DNA of 64,000 bases from Zelopaecilomyces penicillatus (taxonomy: Eukaryota > Ascomycota > Sordariomycetes > Hypocreales > Pseudodiploosporaceae), in assembly GCA_005765155.1 (NCBI GenBank), contig VCCP01000008.1, forward strand, positions 1,426,001 to 1,490,000, written 5' to 3'. Position numbers and translations under genes: made by a program. Below, one piece after another: positions 46,736-58,700 of this stretch. The notes beneath the pieces are model-generated. The model was not told the origin of the DNA. It did not search any database and worked only from the letters and a program-made list of their open reading frames with translations. Each line of letters starts with the position of its first letter. The stretch's first letter is position 1.

Positions 46736-48529
46736 TCAAGCCCGTGACTCTGGCCGAACTATTCCCGTCCCTGCACTACTGGTACTGTCTTTTCTAGGAG
46801 CACCACCGCTGGCCCCTTCTTGCGCACTACGCTCTAGGAAATGGGCCCAGAGGTCTGATAAAGACTCTTTGTCTTTTGTCGAGGTGGGTTCAGAAAAGAT
46901 GTCCGCATTGAGCGAGGGCGAGCTGGGTGTGCGATGGAAAGGGGATGCAGGCAGGCGAAGACTGCTACCCGAGGTGCCGGGCCGAGCAAGACCGGCCTGT
47001 TCACGCTGTTCGTCGGTCCAGTTGAGGTAGCCGGCCATGACCTGTAAAACTTGGAAGCGCTTGACATCGCCGCGGTCTAAGGTGAGGAAGTGAATGAGGT
47101 GGTTCGTGACGACTTGTCTGGAGCAGAGTCAGCTGTGATTTGTGGGAAATAATTGCGAAAGATGGTGCATAAGTACCTATCAACATTTTCTTCTGGCTTG
47201 GTTTTCTTCAGATATCGAAGAGCCTTTGTTAAGTGGTCATTGAGGACAATGGCCTCGTGTCGTAACTTGCCTATTAGGAGGTTCTTTTCTTTGACTTCTT
47301 TCTCAAATGGCGCAGTCCGGTCAAGTTCTTTGACGAGTTCATCCTTTGCCTCATCAGCCTCCCTAGCGCGTAAGACGGCCTGTTGGGCAAGTTTCTTTTG
47401 CTCCTCCAGCTGTGCTTCTGTTGACTCAACCAGCTCTCGTAATTCTTTCTTCCTCGCCTCTTGAATCTCCCGCAGCGCGTTTTGCAAGTTGTCGATGAGT
47501 GTTGCTTGACTATCACGATCCATAGTAGTAGATTCGTAGTCCTGCCTCAAACTGAATACCTGCTCCTCCAGCTCCGTCACTTTTTCTTGTAAACTCTCTT
47601 TGATGGAGCGCTCCTCCATAGCAATGACCTCCCACTCGCCCATAGCATTAGCTGTGGCCTCCATCTCTTCCTTCAGGTGCTGCGCTGCCCTAGCCATATC
47701 TTCTCTCTCCTTGCCCCAATTCTGCGCCGAGAGGTTGTTGCGACTTCGGAGACTTGTCAGCTCTCTTGTAGCGTCCTGTAGCTCTTCCTTCAGCTTCTCG
47801 ACGTCCTCGCCTGACGAATTTGCGGAACCTTGCAGCTCCTCATTTTGCGTCTCGAGCTCCTCTATTCGCTCCTTCGCTTCTTCCAGCTCGGCCTTGTCAC
47901 GTCTTAACCTGTCGCTTAGGGTCTCCTTGATTTTTTCGACGCGTCCTAGTAAATTCTGGTACTGTTCCTCAGCGTGCTCTTTGGCAGTATTGCTGTCCTC
48001 AAGGTCTGACCTGAGCTGAGCCACCTCATTATTGTGATTCTCTTGAAAGCTTTCTAGTTGTTTGCGGAGTTGTTCAACTTCGACGCGAAGAGCCTCTCGC
48101 TCCTGGCCCATGGCCTCAAGCTTGGCCGATGTATCCAAGTCCGTGTGCCCATCGCCACTGTCTCGTTTTGTAGATGCTATGTGCCCATTACTCCTGTGGT
48201 TGGGTGGTTCCGATTCAATGGGCGAGTTCTGAAGCGGTCATGTCAGTTTTCGTCAAAATTTGAGGCGCAGAATCGCAAAGCACCCACAGGCTGCGTTGGG
48301 GTCTCCGGCTCATCTTCCTGATAATCTCTGTCATGATGAGAGTCGCCATTGCTGATCTGTGAACTCTCTTTATTTTTGTTTGTGTTCTTCTTCTTCTTAT
48401 TGTTCTTCTTCTTCGGTCCTGCTCCCATTAGTATCAATCTGTCCTCTGTACACCTTTGTCAGACGCCGCGGGGCAGTACCAACCTGGATTTGACGCCTGC
48501 GTCGGATCTGTTGCTGTTGTTGAAGACAT
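46736..48529 (-). CDS. RUD3: Golgin Rud3-like, coiled coil with GRAB domain
   Basis: Exons complement(46736..47117, 47177..48228, 48288..48418, 48484..48529) encode 536 residues. A basic Lys/Asn-rich N-terminus is followed by about 320 residues of coiled coil (leucine heptads, EKIEELETQNEE-like) and then the GRAB domain, KALRYLKKTK..NVDRQVVTNHLIHFL and KRFQVLQVMAGYLNWT, which binds Arf1-GTP. This places it at the cis-Golgi as a tether of the Rud3/GMAP-210 class. The C-terminal 90 residues are Ser/Pro-rich. Two starts are possible. I prefer ATG 48529 with a 65-nt intron (GTTGGT donor, TACTAAT branch, GCAG end). The alternative is ATG 48428, in exon 2, reading MGAGPKKKNN; it gives 524 residues. 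Confidence 0.9.
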
Positions 48530-49450
48530 AATGGGTGCTCGCGTCAATCAAGGCAAATTGCGTCTAGATCGTTGCGATGCCCGTGTGAATCATTCAAGCC
48601 TGTCTTCGTGGTTCTGGACCCGAACAAGTCTATCTAACTCAACACGTCAGCCTGTGTTACAATGGACAGCTGGATTTGGCCTAGAACCGCCGTAACGGTG
48701 TCAGCGCCGATTCGTCTAGGAGGTACCTTGACAGCAGTGGTCGAAGCCTTAGAGGTAGTAGGTACCTTAGGTACATAGATAAGAGTTAGGTATCTTATGT
48801 ACCTGGTACTGGGTACTTAAAGTGATACCTTTACTAACACTTCACTACTACTAGGTAGTACCTCGCAATAAGCCAAATGTCGACTAAAACCATCAAGAAT
48901 ATGGTTCACAGAATAAATAATGTAAGTTCTTCTGCTTTAGTATTAAACTATCAGATTATGCAGGTGATGGAATACGAAGCATCGTCCAATGTTAAGGTTG
49001 TCCGAATATGATGAGCTTGGATAAGAACGAGTTAGATAAGTAGGTACCTGAATCTTGGCGCTGTTGCATGCCTTTTACTTGTGCCTGGCTTAGTCATCCA
49101 CATGACCGTTATTTTCTCGAAAACCGTGGCGCAGAGATGGTCTATTTCTCCTTTCTCTTCATCTTACAGTACCCTTCGCTATCACACTAATGAACGAGAT
49201 CATGTTTTCCATGGCTCTTTCACAATCTCACGCGAAGTAGATCAGTTTAGCCTTTCATAATCCCGCAGCTTGCTCTTTTCATCATGAGTGCTTTGGGTTC
49301 GCTTATGTGCGCACATGTCTCTTTCTTCGTGTACCAATTTCTTTTTGTCCATCAGGAGTCAACAAAAATACCATCAAGTTTGGTCACAATTGCTAGGTGA
49401 AAACTATGTCTATTTACAAATGTGAACATAATGTGTACAAATATGGAGCA
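48530..49450. other. Spacer with a GGTACC/TAGGTA cluster
   Basis: No gene supported. From about 48715 to 48865 both strands carry many copies and partial copies of GGTACC, TAGGTA and TAGGTACC, including AGGTAGTAGGTACCTTAGGT. Because the words are self-complementary they form nested short palindromes. Confidence 0.55.
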
Positions 49451-50666
49451 CTACGCCTTCGCTTTCTTGCCCTTGGCCGACCTCGTTGACTTGGGTTTGG
49501 TCGCCTTTTTGGGCTCTGTAGCAACCTCGGCTTCCACAACAGGTTCTGTTACAGGGATTTCCGCATCCTTTGCTTCCTCAGCAGCCTGTTCGTCTTCTGC
49601 AGTTTTAAGCGCAGCCTCAATCGCCATCGCTTCCTTCTCCTCAATCTCAATCGCAGGAGGTTCAGGGACGTCCTTCAGCTCTAGAGCCGCAAATTCGTAT
49701 CCAATGGCCTTGAGTTTAGCGGCCTTCTTGGCGCGGTTGTTCCGTTCCCTCACAAGCTTGGCCTCCCAAGCTGACTCTGTCAGAGGTTTTTCTAGTTTCT
49801 TCCCAGCCATGGCATTCCAAGGTATCGCCTTGAATCTCTTATTGGCGCCCTTGAATAAGTCATCATGAACTTGTTCCTTGGGGATTGGCTTGCACTTGAG
49901 AATGTGACCAAAGAGCAGGTAGTTGTCCATAGTTTTTGAGACAATCTCCGCTGTGCTTGCCTCCGCAAATTCCACAAAGGCAAAATGCTTGCTTGCTCCA
50001 GTCTTTTTGTTCCGCGACAGGCGCAATCTTAAGATGGGACCAAACTGGCTCAAATATTGTCTCATCTCGTGCTCGTAGAAACCGTGGGGGATACGTCCGA
50101 TGTAAATGACTCCGGGCTCGCCATTGGGTGCCTGCGTAGCTTCCTGAACTTCTTTCGAGACCTCGGGGACCTTGCCAACATCCTGGCCGGGGTTGAAAGT
50201 GGATTCGCCGGTGGCGCCGTCTTCGTCCTCGGGATCAATCTCAGTAGCCAAAAACTGGAGATCATCGTTTTCTTGTTCCTCGGACTCAGAAGCGTCATCC
50301 TCTACAGGGGCAGCCTTTTTTGTCTGCTTCTTGGGCTTGATTGCCTTCTCAATTTTGGTTGTCTTTTTCTCAATCGCAATCTTCTGGGTAGCCTTCTGTT
50401 TCTTCAGAGACACGGGGGATGTTTCTTCCACAGCTGCATGATTGATGAAGAATCAGTATGGAATAATGCAAAAAAAAAACCCCCAAAAATCTCGACGGCC
50501 TTGATCTTACCCTTTCGCTTTCCTTTGGGGGAAGCCTTACTGGCAGGTGTGGATGCGTTCCCATTGCTCTTCGCTGCCTCCGCCGGCGCTTTGAAAAGTT
50601 AGCAAATAAGAAGAACAAGTGCTCTCAAAATGTTATACCTTTTCTTTTCCTCAGTTCTGGAGCCAT
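49451..50666 (-). CDS. NOP15: Nop15-like ribosome-biogenesis RNA-binding protein
   Basis: Exons complement(49451..50433, 50511..50588, 50639..50666) encode 362 residues; exons 1 and 2 add MAPELRKRK and a Lys/Ala-rich segment, all joints in phase. A single RRM occupies about residues 145-225 with RNP2 VIYIGRIP and RNP1 KHFAFVEF; GFYEHEMRQYLSQFG and TMDNYLLFGHILKCK identify the Nop15/NIFK family, needed for pre-60S assembly around ITS2 in the nucleolus. The N-terminus is basic then acidic (DDASESEEQEND). The C-terminus is a long Glu/Ala-rich helix ending in a Lys-rich tail. It diverges from the SMN gene, with 532 bp between start codons. Confidence 0.93.
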
Positions 50667-51198
50667 CTTGCTATAATGATGCCGTATCTAGATGACTGAA
50701 ATTTCTCGGGGACCCTAGCTTGCCAACTTGCATACCGAAGGAAAAATTTACGATTCTGCCGTACACTCAGAGCGGTGAGGATCTGAAAAAATGGCGGGAG
50801 GTTGGTGGGGTGCTATCAACGCTACGAACCGCTGTCTACAGCACTCAACAGGTGACGCCGCCTGGTCAGTAAATTATTGGATCAGCAAGTCGGAAGGTTC
50901 CTTACCGACCAACTGGTCAGGCACCTTACCCATTCGCCTGTTCAACATTGCCTCAATGTTGCGATTCCACTGATTTTGAATCTTGAGCGAAGAAGTGTGC
51001 ACTCGCTATTGCTTGTATGCAGATTCTTAAACACCATCTCTTGAATATTTCCCAACCTCCGCCAGTGATTGGATTCCTTTTTAAGAAACCACCTCCCCTT
51101 TGCTCAGAGCTTGGGTTCTTCTTTCCCACAACGACCTTTGTTTTGTGTTGCAGGATCCTTACCTGTTGTCCAGTAATCGCCATTCAGACAACTACATT

Positions 51199-51941
51199 AT
51201 GGACGACGGCCAAAAGGATCTCAGTTATGAGGAGGTCTGGGACGATTCTGCTCTGATTGATTCATGGAATCAAGCATTGGACGAATACAAGGTAGGGGAT
51301 ACTTTTAGAACAATGGCACATCTGGAACGGGCACTAAGCGACTCTAGAAATACCACAGCATTTATGCAAAAGGCGGTAGCATCAGAGATCTTGACATCGA
51401 AAGCCTTGGGCCATCCATGTTTGTTAAAGCCCCGCAACGGTGTTACAAATGAACTACTCACCATAGACATAGGAATGAGGCGCCAGACCAACGTAACGGT
51501 GGAATCCAGAACTCTGGTAACCTTGAGGAAACAAAAAGTTTGGGGGAGTCCAATTCTATCACAGATGTCAACTTAAACGAACAGGTATGACAGACCTTAT
51601 TCTCCCAACGACCAATGATGCATTGCCAAAAGGGAAATGTTTCAATAATGAGGCGAGGAAGATCTCTAATGCACCACAGGTTTCGTCTTGCCACAAAGAC
51701 GGGCCGCAGCCGAATCACGGGTCAAGGACCACTCCAAGCCCATTTCCAGCACAGGCTCTTCTCGGGACAGGTCAGTACTACCTACTTAATCCAACAGGAA
51801 ATTTGCATGAAAGGAGTACTGTTACTGAAAAGTCTTTCTGTTGCAATAGTTCGTGATGAAAATCTGAAGAAATTACTCATGTCTTGGTATTATGCGGGAT
51901 ATTACACAGGATTGTACGAAGGACAGCAGCAAACTCAATAA
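51199..51941 (+). CDS. Survival-motor-neuron (SMN) orthologue
   Basis: Five short exons, 51199..51291, 51348..51418, 51467..51584, 51680..51770 and 51850..51941, encode 154 residues. The N-terminus holds the Gemin2-binding helix EEVWDDSALIDSWNQALDEY, then KYHSIYAKGG. The C-terminus is the YG box LMSWYYAGYYTGLYEGQQQ, the oligomerisation helix. The Tudor domain of animal SMN is missing, as in fission yeast Smn1. SMN with Gemin2 loads Sm rings onto snRNAs. Introns: GTAGGG...CTCTAG, GTTTGT...CCATAG, GTATGA...CCACAG and GTCAGT...CAATAG. The second intron has a weak donor and two possible acceptors six bases apart (ATAG, ACATAG), both in frame, so a two-residue variant is possible. The middle is Asn/Ser/Gln-rich. 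Confidence 0.86.
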
Positions 51942-54220
51942 CGACAAAAGGCCATCCCTGGAATTTGACAATGGTGGTTCGGATGAAAAGGATAAACAGC
52001 CTCCTGTTACAGAATGCATGCGGCACGGCGTTGTGGCCCTGTGATGGCGCGATCCTGCGACACCAAATGTTCCAGCCCCAAAGTTGGTGGGGCTCCTACG
52101 TTTATTATACTCCAGTGCCGCACGTCTCAGAAACATGCCAACCGAGGCGCTATTGTTCAGTGCACACTTAACGGCCAACCTCGTATTTTATCTTTAAGAT
52201 TGACCAAGCAAGGCTGATGCGGCTCACAGCTCTGAGTGGGCGAGTGTTTCGTGTGGTTTGGAGGCTGCACGTTTCTCATCATGCAGCATAAAAAAAAAAG
52301 ATTCGATGGCTGAGAGAGGCTATCATGGCATCATCCACTAAACTTCGTTGACTGTCATGACTGAAGAAATACGGAATTATAAATGCTGCGATATGCCATT
52401 GCTAGGCCATTTGGGCGAGCTGCGATTGCGCCTTTCTTCTGGGTTGACTTTGGAGAGACATACGCTATGAATTAACCTACGGCTTAAAAAAAAGTCACTG
52501 CACAAGAATTAAATGTGACTTGAGGTCTCAGCTCACTATAGGTGCTGGCTTGCGATATGGTGCATTCTTGGGATAGCGGTACGGATGTAGCAGTGCAGAT
52601 CCTAACCTTGCAGCTATATGTTACTACAAGTCGCTTTGACAGCTCTACACATCAAGTGACTGACGATGCCTGCCACCCTTACAATAGCCAGTCATGCCGT
52701 GAAGGGAGTGAGCGGCGATCGCCCGCGTCGAGCTGAGATACTCTGAGGCATTCGCTTTGCTGCCGAGAGCAGCCAAGCAAAGCCAAGTCTAGCCAAGCCA
52801 AAGCAGGGGAGGTCTTGGGGTTTTAAATATTGCCCTAAAGGAGGTGGCAGTTCAGAATCGCCGTAGAGAGGAGCTGGCGAGAAGATGAAGAGCCAGTCTG
52901 TTTCATCGCCGCTTTGGCGGTTTGACAGTCTGTGTTGGGGTGCTCGAAATTTCCGACTTAGCGCCATATGTGTTGCAGCGAACATTGTTCACATCTCCCT
53001 ACAACGTAGTAGGGATCCAATCACCAAATTGGAGGCTGAGGAAGAAAGAGGGTAGCAATCAATACTGCGAACCGAGTTTCACGAACCCGATCTGTCTAGA
53101 CGGAATCCGAATTCAGGTGGCTACGACGTGCACGCTGCCCTGGTTTGTTTGCAAAGCCCGCTATTTCTTGCATGTCTCATTAATTACGGTCGCAACTGAA
53201 TGCGGAAGAGCAGCGCCAGAGCCAGAGCCAGAACACTACCCAATTGACTGGACATGTAGAATGACGTGATGGACCAAACAGCATGACATCGCTGCATTAT
53301 GGTATTCAACCTCCAGCGCGTTGCAAATCATTCACGATGATGTTTGCATACTTGGATTTTTAGCTTAACACTGTACCCTTTCGGCCACGGTTTTGTTTCT
53401 GACTTTATATGTTCCCCTCCAATTTTCCGCAATATCAACACGTTCAGTTTGGTCAGTTTTTTCTTTCCATATGACCGTTGATTTTGGGGGCAGGTGGATA
53501 TTTCATTTCCAACATTAATATGAAGTACAGCCTATTGACAGAACAATACAGCATTTGCGCCGCCTAGCCGCAAGCCACGCGAGCCGAGGCCGTCCTGGTA
53601 CTCTCCCACCGTCCGCAGCAGGAGCGTACCTGGCATAATGGAAGGCTGGAAAGGTACGCTCGGATCTCCGCCGGCCCGTGCAGTCGGCCAGGGTCTAGGA
53701 CGGAATTTCGACGCCAAAACAACCCCAAACACCACCCGAGACAGCCCTGTTACAGAAACAACCCCTCCATGTTAGTTTGCGCTGCAACGCTCACTGCTTG
53801 GGGGTTTGGATTTTCGCATGGGCTCCAGATGACACGCTTGTAAACGGGCGAGAAGCGCTTGGAGCACCATTCCCACTATGGAGTCCTTCGATCCGGCCAG
53901 GAGGCGCATGGGCAAGACACAAGCAAAACATGGGATGGCAGGGATCTGACCATGTGTCTTCATGCTCGATATAACTTGTGGCCTCGCCCAGGCTCAAGTA
54001 GTTGTTTTCCTCTTCATCTCACATCTCCATTTCTCAGTTGTTTGTGATATCGCACTCTTTTCTCTCTTTCTTCCTTTATTCCAACTTCAATTCTTTACGG
54101 GCAGGCCCAGCTTCCCAAGTCTTTCACTTGGTTTTGTTCCTTCAGCAATCCCCTCAAACTTTCAAGAAACGCCAGCTCTTTAATTTCAATCCGGTTTACC
54201 GCAATTTTAAAACCGTCAAC
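51942..54220. other. Gene-poor spacer and cupredoxin leader
   Basis: No supported gene across 2.3 kb. GCCAAG-like words recur at 52770-52802. From about 54005 to 54200 the plus strand is T/C-rich and reads as the leader of the cupredoxin gene at 54221. Confidence 0.5.
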
Positions 54221-55221
54221 ATGAAGTGGTCAACATCCGTTGCTTTGGCCCTGGCGCCCCTTGCTCTGGCCCGCAAGGTTCAAAACACTTATGGCCGCCG
54301 AGGCATGCAATCCGAGTTGGATGGTCGAAGCCTCGCCCTTATGAATGGCATGGAGGGCCGCGGCATCACCGCCAATTCCCGTACCGAGGTCATCATCATT
54401 TGGATCAACCCAGGAAGCGGATCACCAACCACGAAGATCAACGACAAGGTCACCATCACCAAGACTGTGACGGCCGGTGGCGAGGGGGCAGCTGCCACTC
54501 CTGCTACCCACACTGTCAAGGTTGGTGGACCTGGCGGCCTCACCTTCCAGCCCGATCAGTTGAACAATGTCCCCGTTGGCGATACCGTTGTTTTTGAGTT
54601 CCTTTCTCAAAACCACACTGTTAGCCAGTCTCCATTCGACACTCCCTGCAAGAAGCTCGAAGGCGGTATGGACTCTGGCTTCCAGGCCAACCCCAACAAC
54701 ACTATCACCCCACCTCCCCAGGTTGCTATGCAAGTCATGAGCGAGAAGCCCCTCTGTAAGTCAAGACACTTTGAATGTGATTGAAGCAAATTCTAATAGA
54801 TATCTCAGGGTTCTATTGCAGACAGAAGGGTCACTGTGGCAAGGGCATGGTCTTCTCCCTTAACCCTACCGCTGAGAAGACCCATGCCAAATTCCAGGCA
54901 CTGGCTATTGAGCAAAGTGGCAATGGACAGTCTACTCCCATCACTGGTGGCGACAAGCCCGCCGACAAACCTGCTGGTGAGACTCCTCCTGCTGAGGGTG
55001 CTCCTTCTGGTTCACCTTCTGCCGCTCCCCCTGCCGAGTCTTCTGCTCCTGCCCCCCCTGCTGGAGGTGATGGTGCTACTCCCGGCAAGGGAACAGTTGG
55101 TGCCGACGGAAGCTGCACATGCTTTGTTCAATGCGCTGCTGGTGGCTTCCCTGCCGTGAATGCTCAAGGCGTTGGATCATATGGCGGCTTCGGTGGCGGT
55201 CTTCCCATGGCTGCTATGTAA
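54221..55221 (+). CDS. Secreted cupredoxin-domain protein with Pro/Ala-rich tail
   Basis: Exons 54221..54755 and 54809..55221 encode 315 residues; the intron is GTAAGT...TCTCAG and restores TGG TTC TAT TGC. A signal peptide (WSTSVALALAPLALA) is followed by a linker and one cupredoxin domain: HTVKVGGPGGLTFQPDQLNN, GDTVVFEFLSQNHTVSQSPF, and the C-terminal copper loop WFYCRQKGHCGKGMVFSLNP. The His of NHTVSQS, the Cys of FYC, the His of GHC and the Met of GKGM fit a type-1 copper site. The Pro/Ala/Ser-rich region after it is a flexible stalk, followed by a Gly/Cys-rich end with no clear GPI signal. Fungal 'extracellular serine-rich' proteins of this class occur at the cell wall and during infection or sporulation. 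Copper binding is inferred from ligands. Confidence 0.85.
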
Positions 55222-55730
55222 GATTCCAGGGCGACCTGAAGTCGCGATAGCGGGTTAAAATGCTTAATTGATACCTGGGGGAGTTTTTCGGGTGTCGGGA
55301 TGTAACGGATCTTGTGTTTTTCTTTTCATTTAGAGGCTGCCTAGAGGGCCTGGCTTTTCTTCACGGGGATGAAGGCTTTTTATATCATGATATGACTGGC
55401 TCGTATTAAATGCGACATAATTCTATTCCCTCAGAATGTGTGCTCATAATTGGTGTTGAAGATGTAGTTTGAGTGATCTTGACCGGAATTTTTACCTCTG
55501 CCTGGATTAAAACCCTCCGACTTCTGTTCAAGCTGCCTGCTCAGTGGAATTTCGTAGATTTCTCCCCGCCGGCAATATTTGCCCACAATTTTCTAATTGC
55601 GTGCGATTCCTGATTGATTCTCATCCTGCTCGGCGATCGGCGAATGACATCTGTGCTGTTGGTGTTGCAAATGCTGCTGATTTACCCCTCCATCTCAAAA
55701 TAATTCTCGCGAGGCCAACCTTTCCTTATA
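55222..55730. other. Promoter region of the NLR-like gene
   Basis: 509 bp between the cupredoxin stop and the NLR-like start. The 3' flank of cupredoxin occupies the left part; no symmetric element or gene was seen. Confidence 0.45.
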
Positions 55731-58700
55731 ATGGAGCCGGTTGGGCTTGCTGTAGGAGTTATCGGGCTTGCTGGCCTATTCAACACCTGCATAGATGCTG
55801 CTGCGAGGATTGATACATACAAAGAGTTCAAAAGCGAGTCACGTTCTCTCACTGCACAGTTCCAGGCATCTAAATTACGGTTTGAGCAGTGGGGTAAAGC
55901 AATCGGCTTCGGCACGAACCACCACCATGCAGCCCTCAATGATCCTCAAACGTTATCAGCTGTACAGGAGCTTCTAGAAATAATTCGAGAGATTTGTCGA
56001 GATGAGGGCAGTTCGCAGTTCTCGCATCCCTCTCATCTCCAACAGCCTCCACAATCCACAAAACCGTTAACGAGACTTGGACCCTTGACTGGGTCCTTAA
56101 CCCGAAGTCAAACATTGCCGGCCCGCAGTGGGCTGGTTGATTCGAAAAGGAATAAGCTGGTTTGGGCACTGAAAGGGAAAGTAAAACGAGCAGCCCAAGT
56201 AGAGCAGTTTGGAGTCCTTGTGCAACACCTCCATAACCTAGTTCCCCTGGACGTCGCTGTCCCAAGAGATAATGGACCACAGAAAGCTCTAGATAGCGCT
56301 TTCTTTGGGTTGGCAGATACCAGCACATGGGCTGCTGATGTTCAGAAAGTACTTGCGCAAATAGAAGAACAAATAGAGGGTGAGAGAGAATCTTGGTTTC
56401 ATTATCCACCGGTTTGCTGACAAATTTCGAACTGAAAGCGGAAATTCGGCGAGAGGTGCACGTTTGGCTGGACGAGAGTTCTCCAAGTGAGCTTTACGAA
56501 GAATCTCTTCAGAAACGGCTTGATGATACATGCGGATGGATCCTCAATCAGCCTGAATTTGCGGAATGGCTCTCACCTACCTTTTCGTCTCAGGCTGCCA
56601 AGCTGCTCTGGATAAATGGCCCTGCAGGGTTTGGAAAGACAATCCTTTGCGCTAGAGTTGTTGAACACCTCTCTTCGTCCCTCGGCAGCCCTGTGGCACA
56701 CTTCTTCTTCTCATCCGACTTTGAGAGCCGTGCCGATCCATTCCAGGCTTTGCGTTCATGGATATCTCAAGTGATATCCAGTAACCAGGATGCATTTGAG
56801 CTAGTTCGTACCAAACGTGAAGCACGACGAGAACAAACTGCAACGAAGACAACAATTTTGCAAATTTTGCAAGAGATTGTTCAGACTATACCGGGATGCA
56901 GTTTCGTGATAGACGGACTTGATGAATGCACATCACTAAGGGATGCTGGCGCTGGCTCAATTGTTGCCTTTCTCGGGAAGATGGGCAGGGCTATTGCGAA
57001 TACATCGACACGAGTTCTTATAGTCAGCCGACCTGAGACCGAGATCCGCCGCGGAATTGAAGATATCGACTGCAACTTTACAGAGTATACCATTACTCCA
57101 TTAAATGTCGAAAGTGATGCAAACCTTTACTCTAAGAGCATCGTTGAAAAAAAATTGCCTAAAAAGAGCATTACGTTGAAGGACAGTATTTCGCAGAAAA
57201 TGGCTGAGCGCTGTGGTGGCCAATTTCTCTGGCTCAAGATGCAGGAAGACTCGTTGCGCAGTTGGAAGAACCAGAGGCAACTTGAGGATGCAATTGAGAA
57301 GACACCTTCCGGACTGGACCAGCTCTACCATAAGAATTGGATGAGGCTATCTCAACTTCCTGAAGATGAAAGAGTTCGCGCATTTTCACTGCTGCGATGG
57401 GTTGCCTTTGCAGTGCGGCCCTTGACTGTCGCTGAAGTGTCAGAAGCTGTGTTGATAGATCTTGATACAGATGAGCTGGCAGTAGACGAGTTGCCTGACT
57501 TCGTAGATGAGGACTATATTGAAAGTGAGATATTAGGCCCCTGTGGATCGCTTTTGGAGATACGAAGCAACTCATCCGATCCTCCTGGTCTTCAAGTTGT
57601 GCGCTTAGCTCATTTCTCCGTGAAGCAATATTTTCTTGCTCACAGCCCAACCCTGGGATCTCATCAAGATTTAAAACTTTCAAGTGAGGTCTCAGAAAAT
57701 ACTCATCTTGCACAAGCGTGTCTCATTTATCTCAACTATTCGCAAATTTGGCAAGATGTTACCGAAGAAGATGCCAGCCAAGTCGCCAAATCCTTCCGAA
57801 GTTATGCAGCTGGATCGTGGCATCGGCATGTCAGAATGGGAGAAGCCGGATGCCCAGATCTGGCTGCACTAATAGAGGCCTTGTTCGACCTTGCTAATGA
57901 AAACTGGGAGCCATGGAGACATTGGTTTATTAAGAATGTTGATGTCGATGGGGATACAGACTCAGAAGCTGCTGAAGATGAAACAGGGACAGACCATCCT
58001 TTGTTTTATGCTTCCAAACTTGACTTGACTCAGACTGCGATTTGTTTGATCCCAGACAACGCCCAGTCTGTCAATATGAAGGGTCTTTTGGGCCAGACTG
58101 CATTAGCTGCGGCTTGTGAAAATGGCAATGAGACACTTGTTAAGGCTCTACTTGATAGTGGAGCGGATGGCAACATCCCAGATAAAAACGGCAAAACACC
58201 ATTGCACGTCGTGGCCCTCAAAGGTTATGAAAAAATCGCTTGCATGTTACTTGATGAAGGATTTGATGTGAATACTGTAAATGATGGTGGAAACACGCCG
58301 CTGTTTATTGCTTCTGTCTATGGTCATGTAGAAGTTGCCAGATTATTTGTCCAGCATGGAGTCAATATTGCGCAACGAAACAGTAGGGGCGCTTCCGCAA
58401 TCCATGGAGCAGCTGGTGAGGGGTTTGCAGAAATGGTCGATTTCTTTCTTGCAGAAGGGGCCGATGTTTCTGCCAGAGACAACAGGGAATGGACGCCCTT
58501 GCATAACGCATCGGCTGCTGGCAGCGTTGAAGTTGCAAAACTCCTATTGAGAAATGGAGCTGACATCTCCGCAGTCATTGATGATGGAGCCGGGCCACTG
58601 TTTATAGCAGCACATAAAGGCCATACCGGCGTAGCAAGATTGCTCATTAGCCATGGGGCTGATGTACAAGCTGTAGATGAAGATGGCTGGTCGGCTCTCT

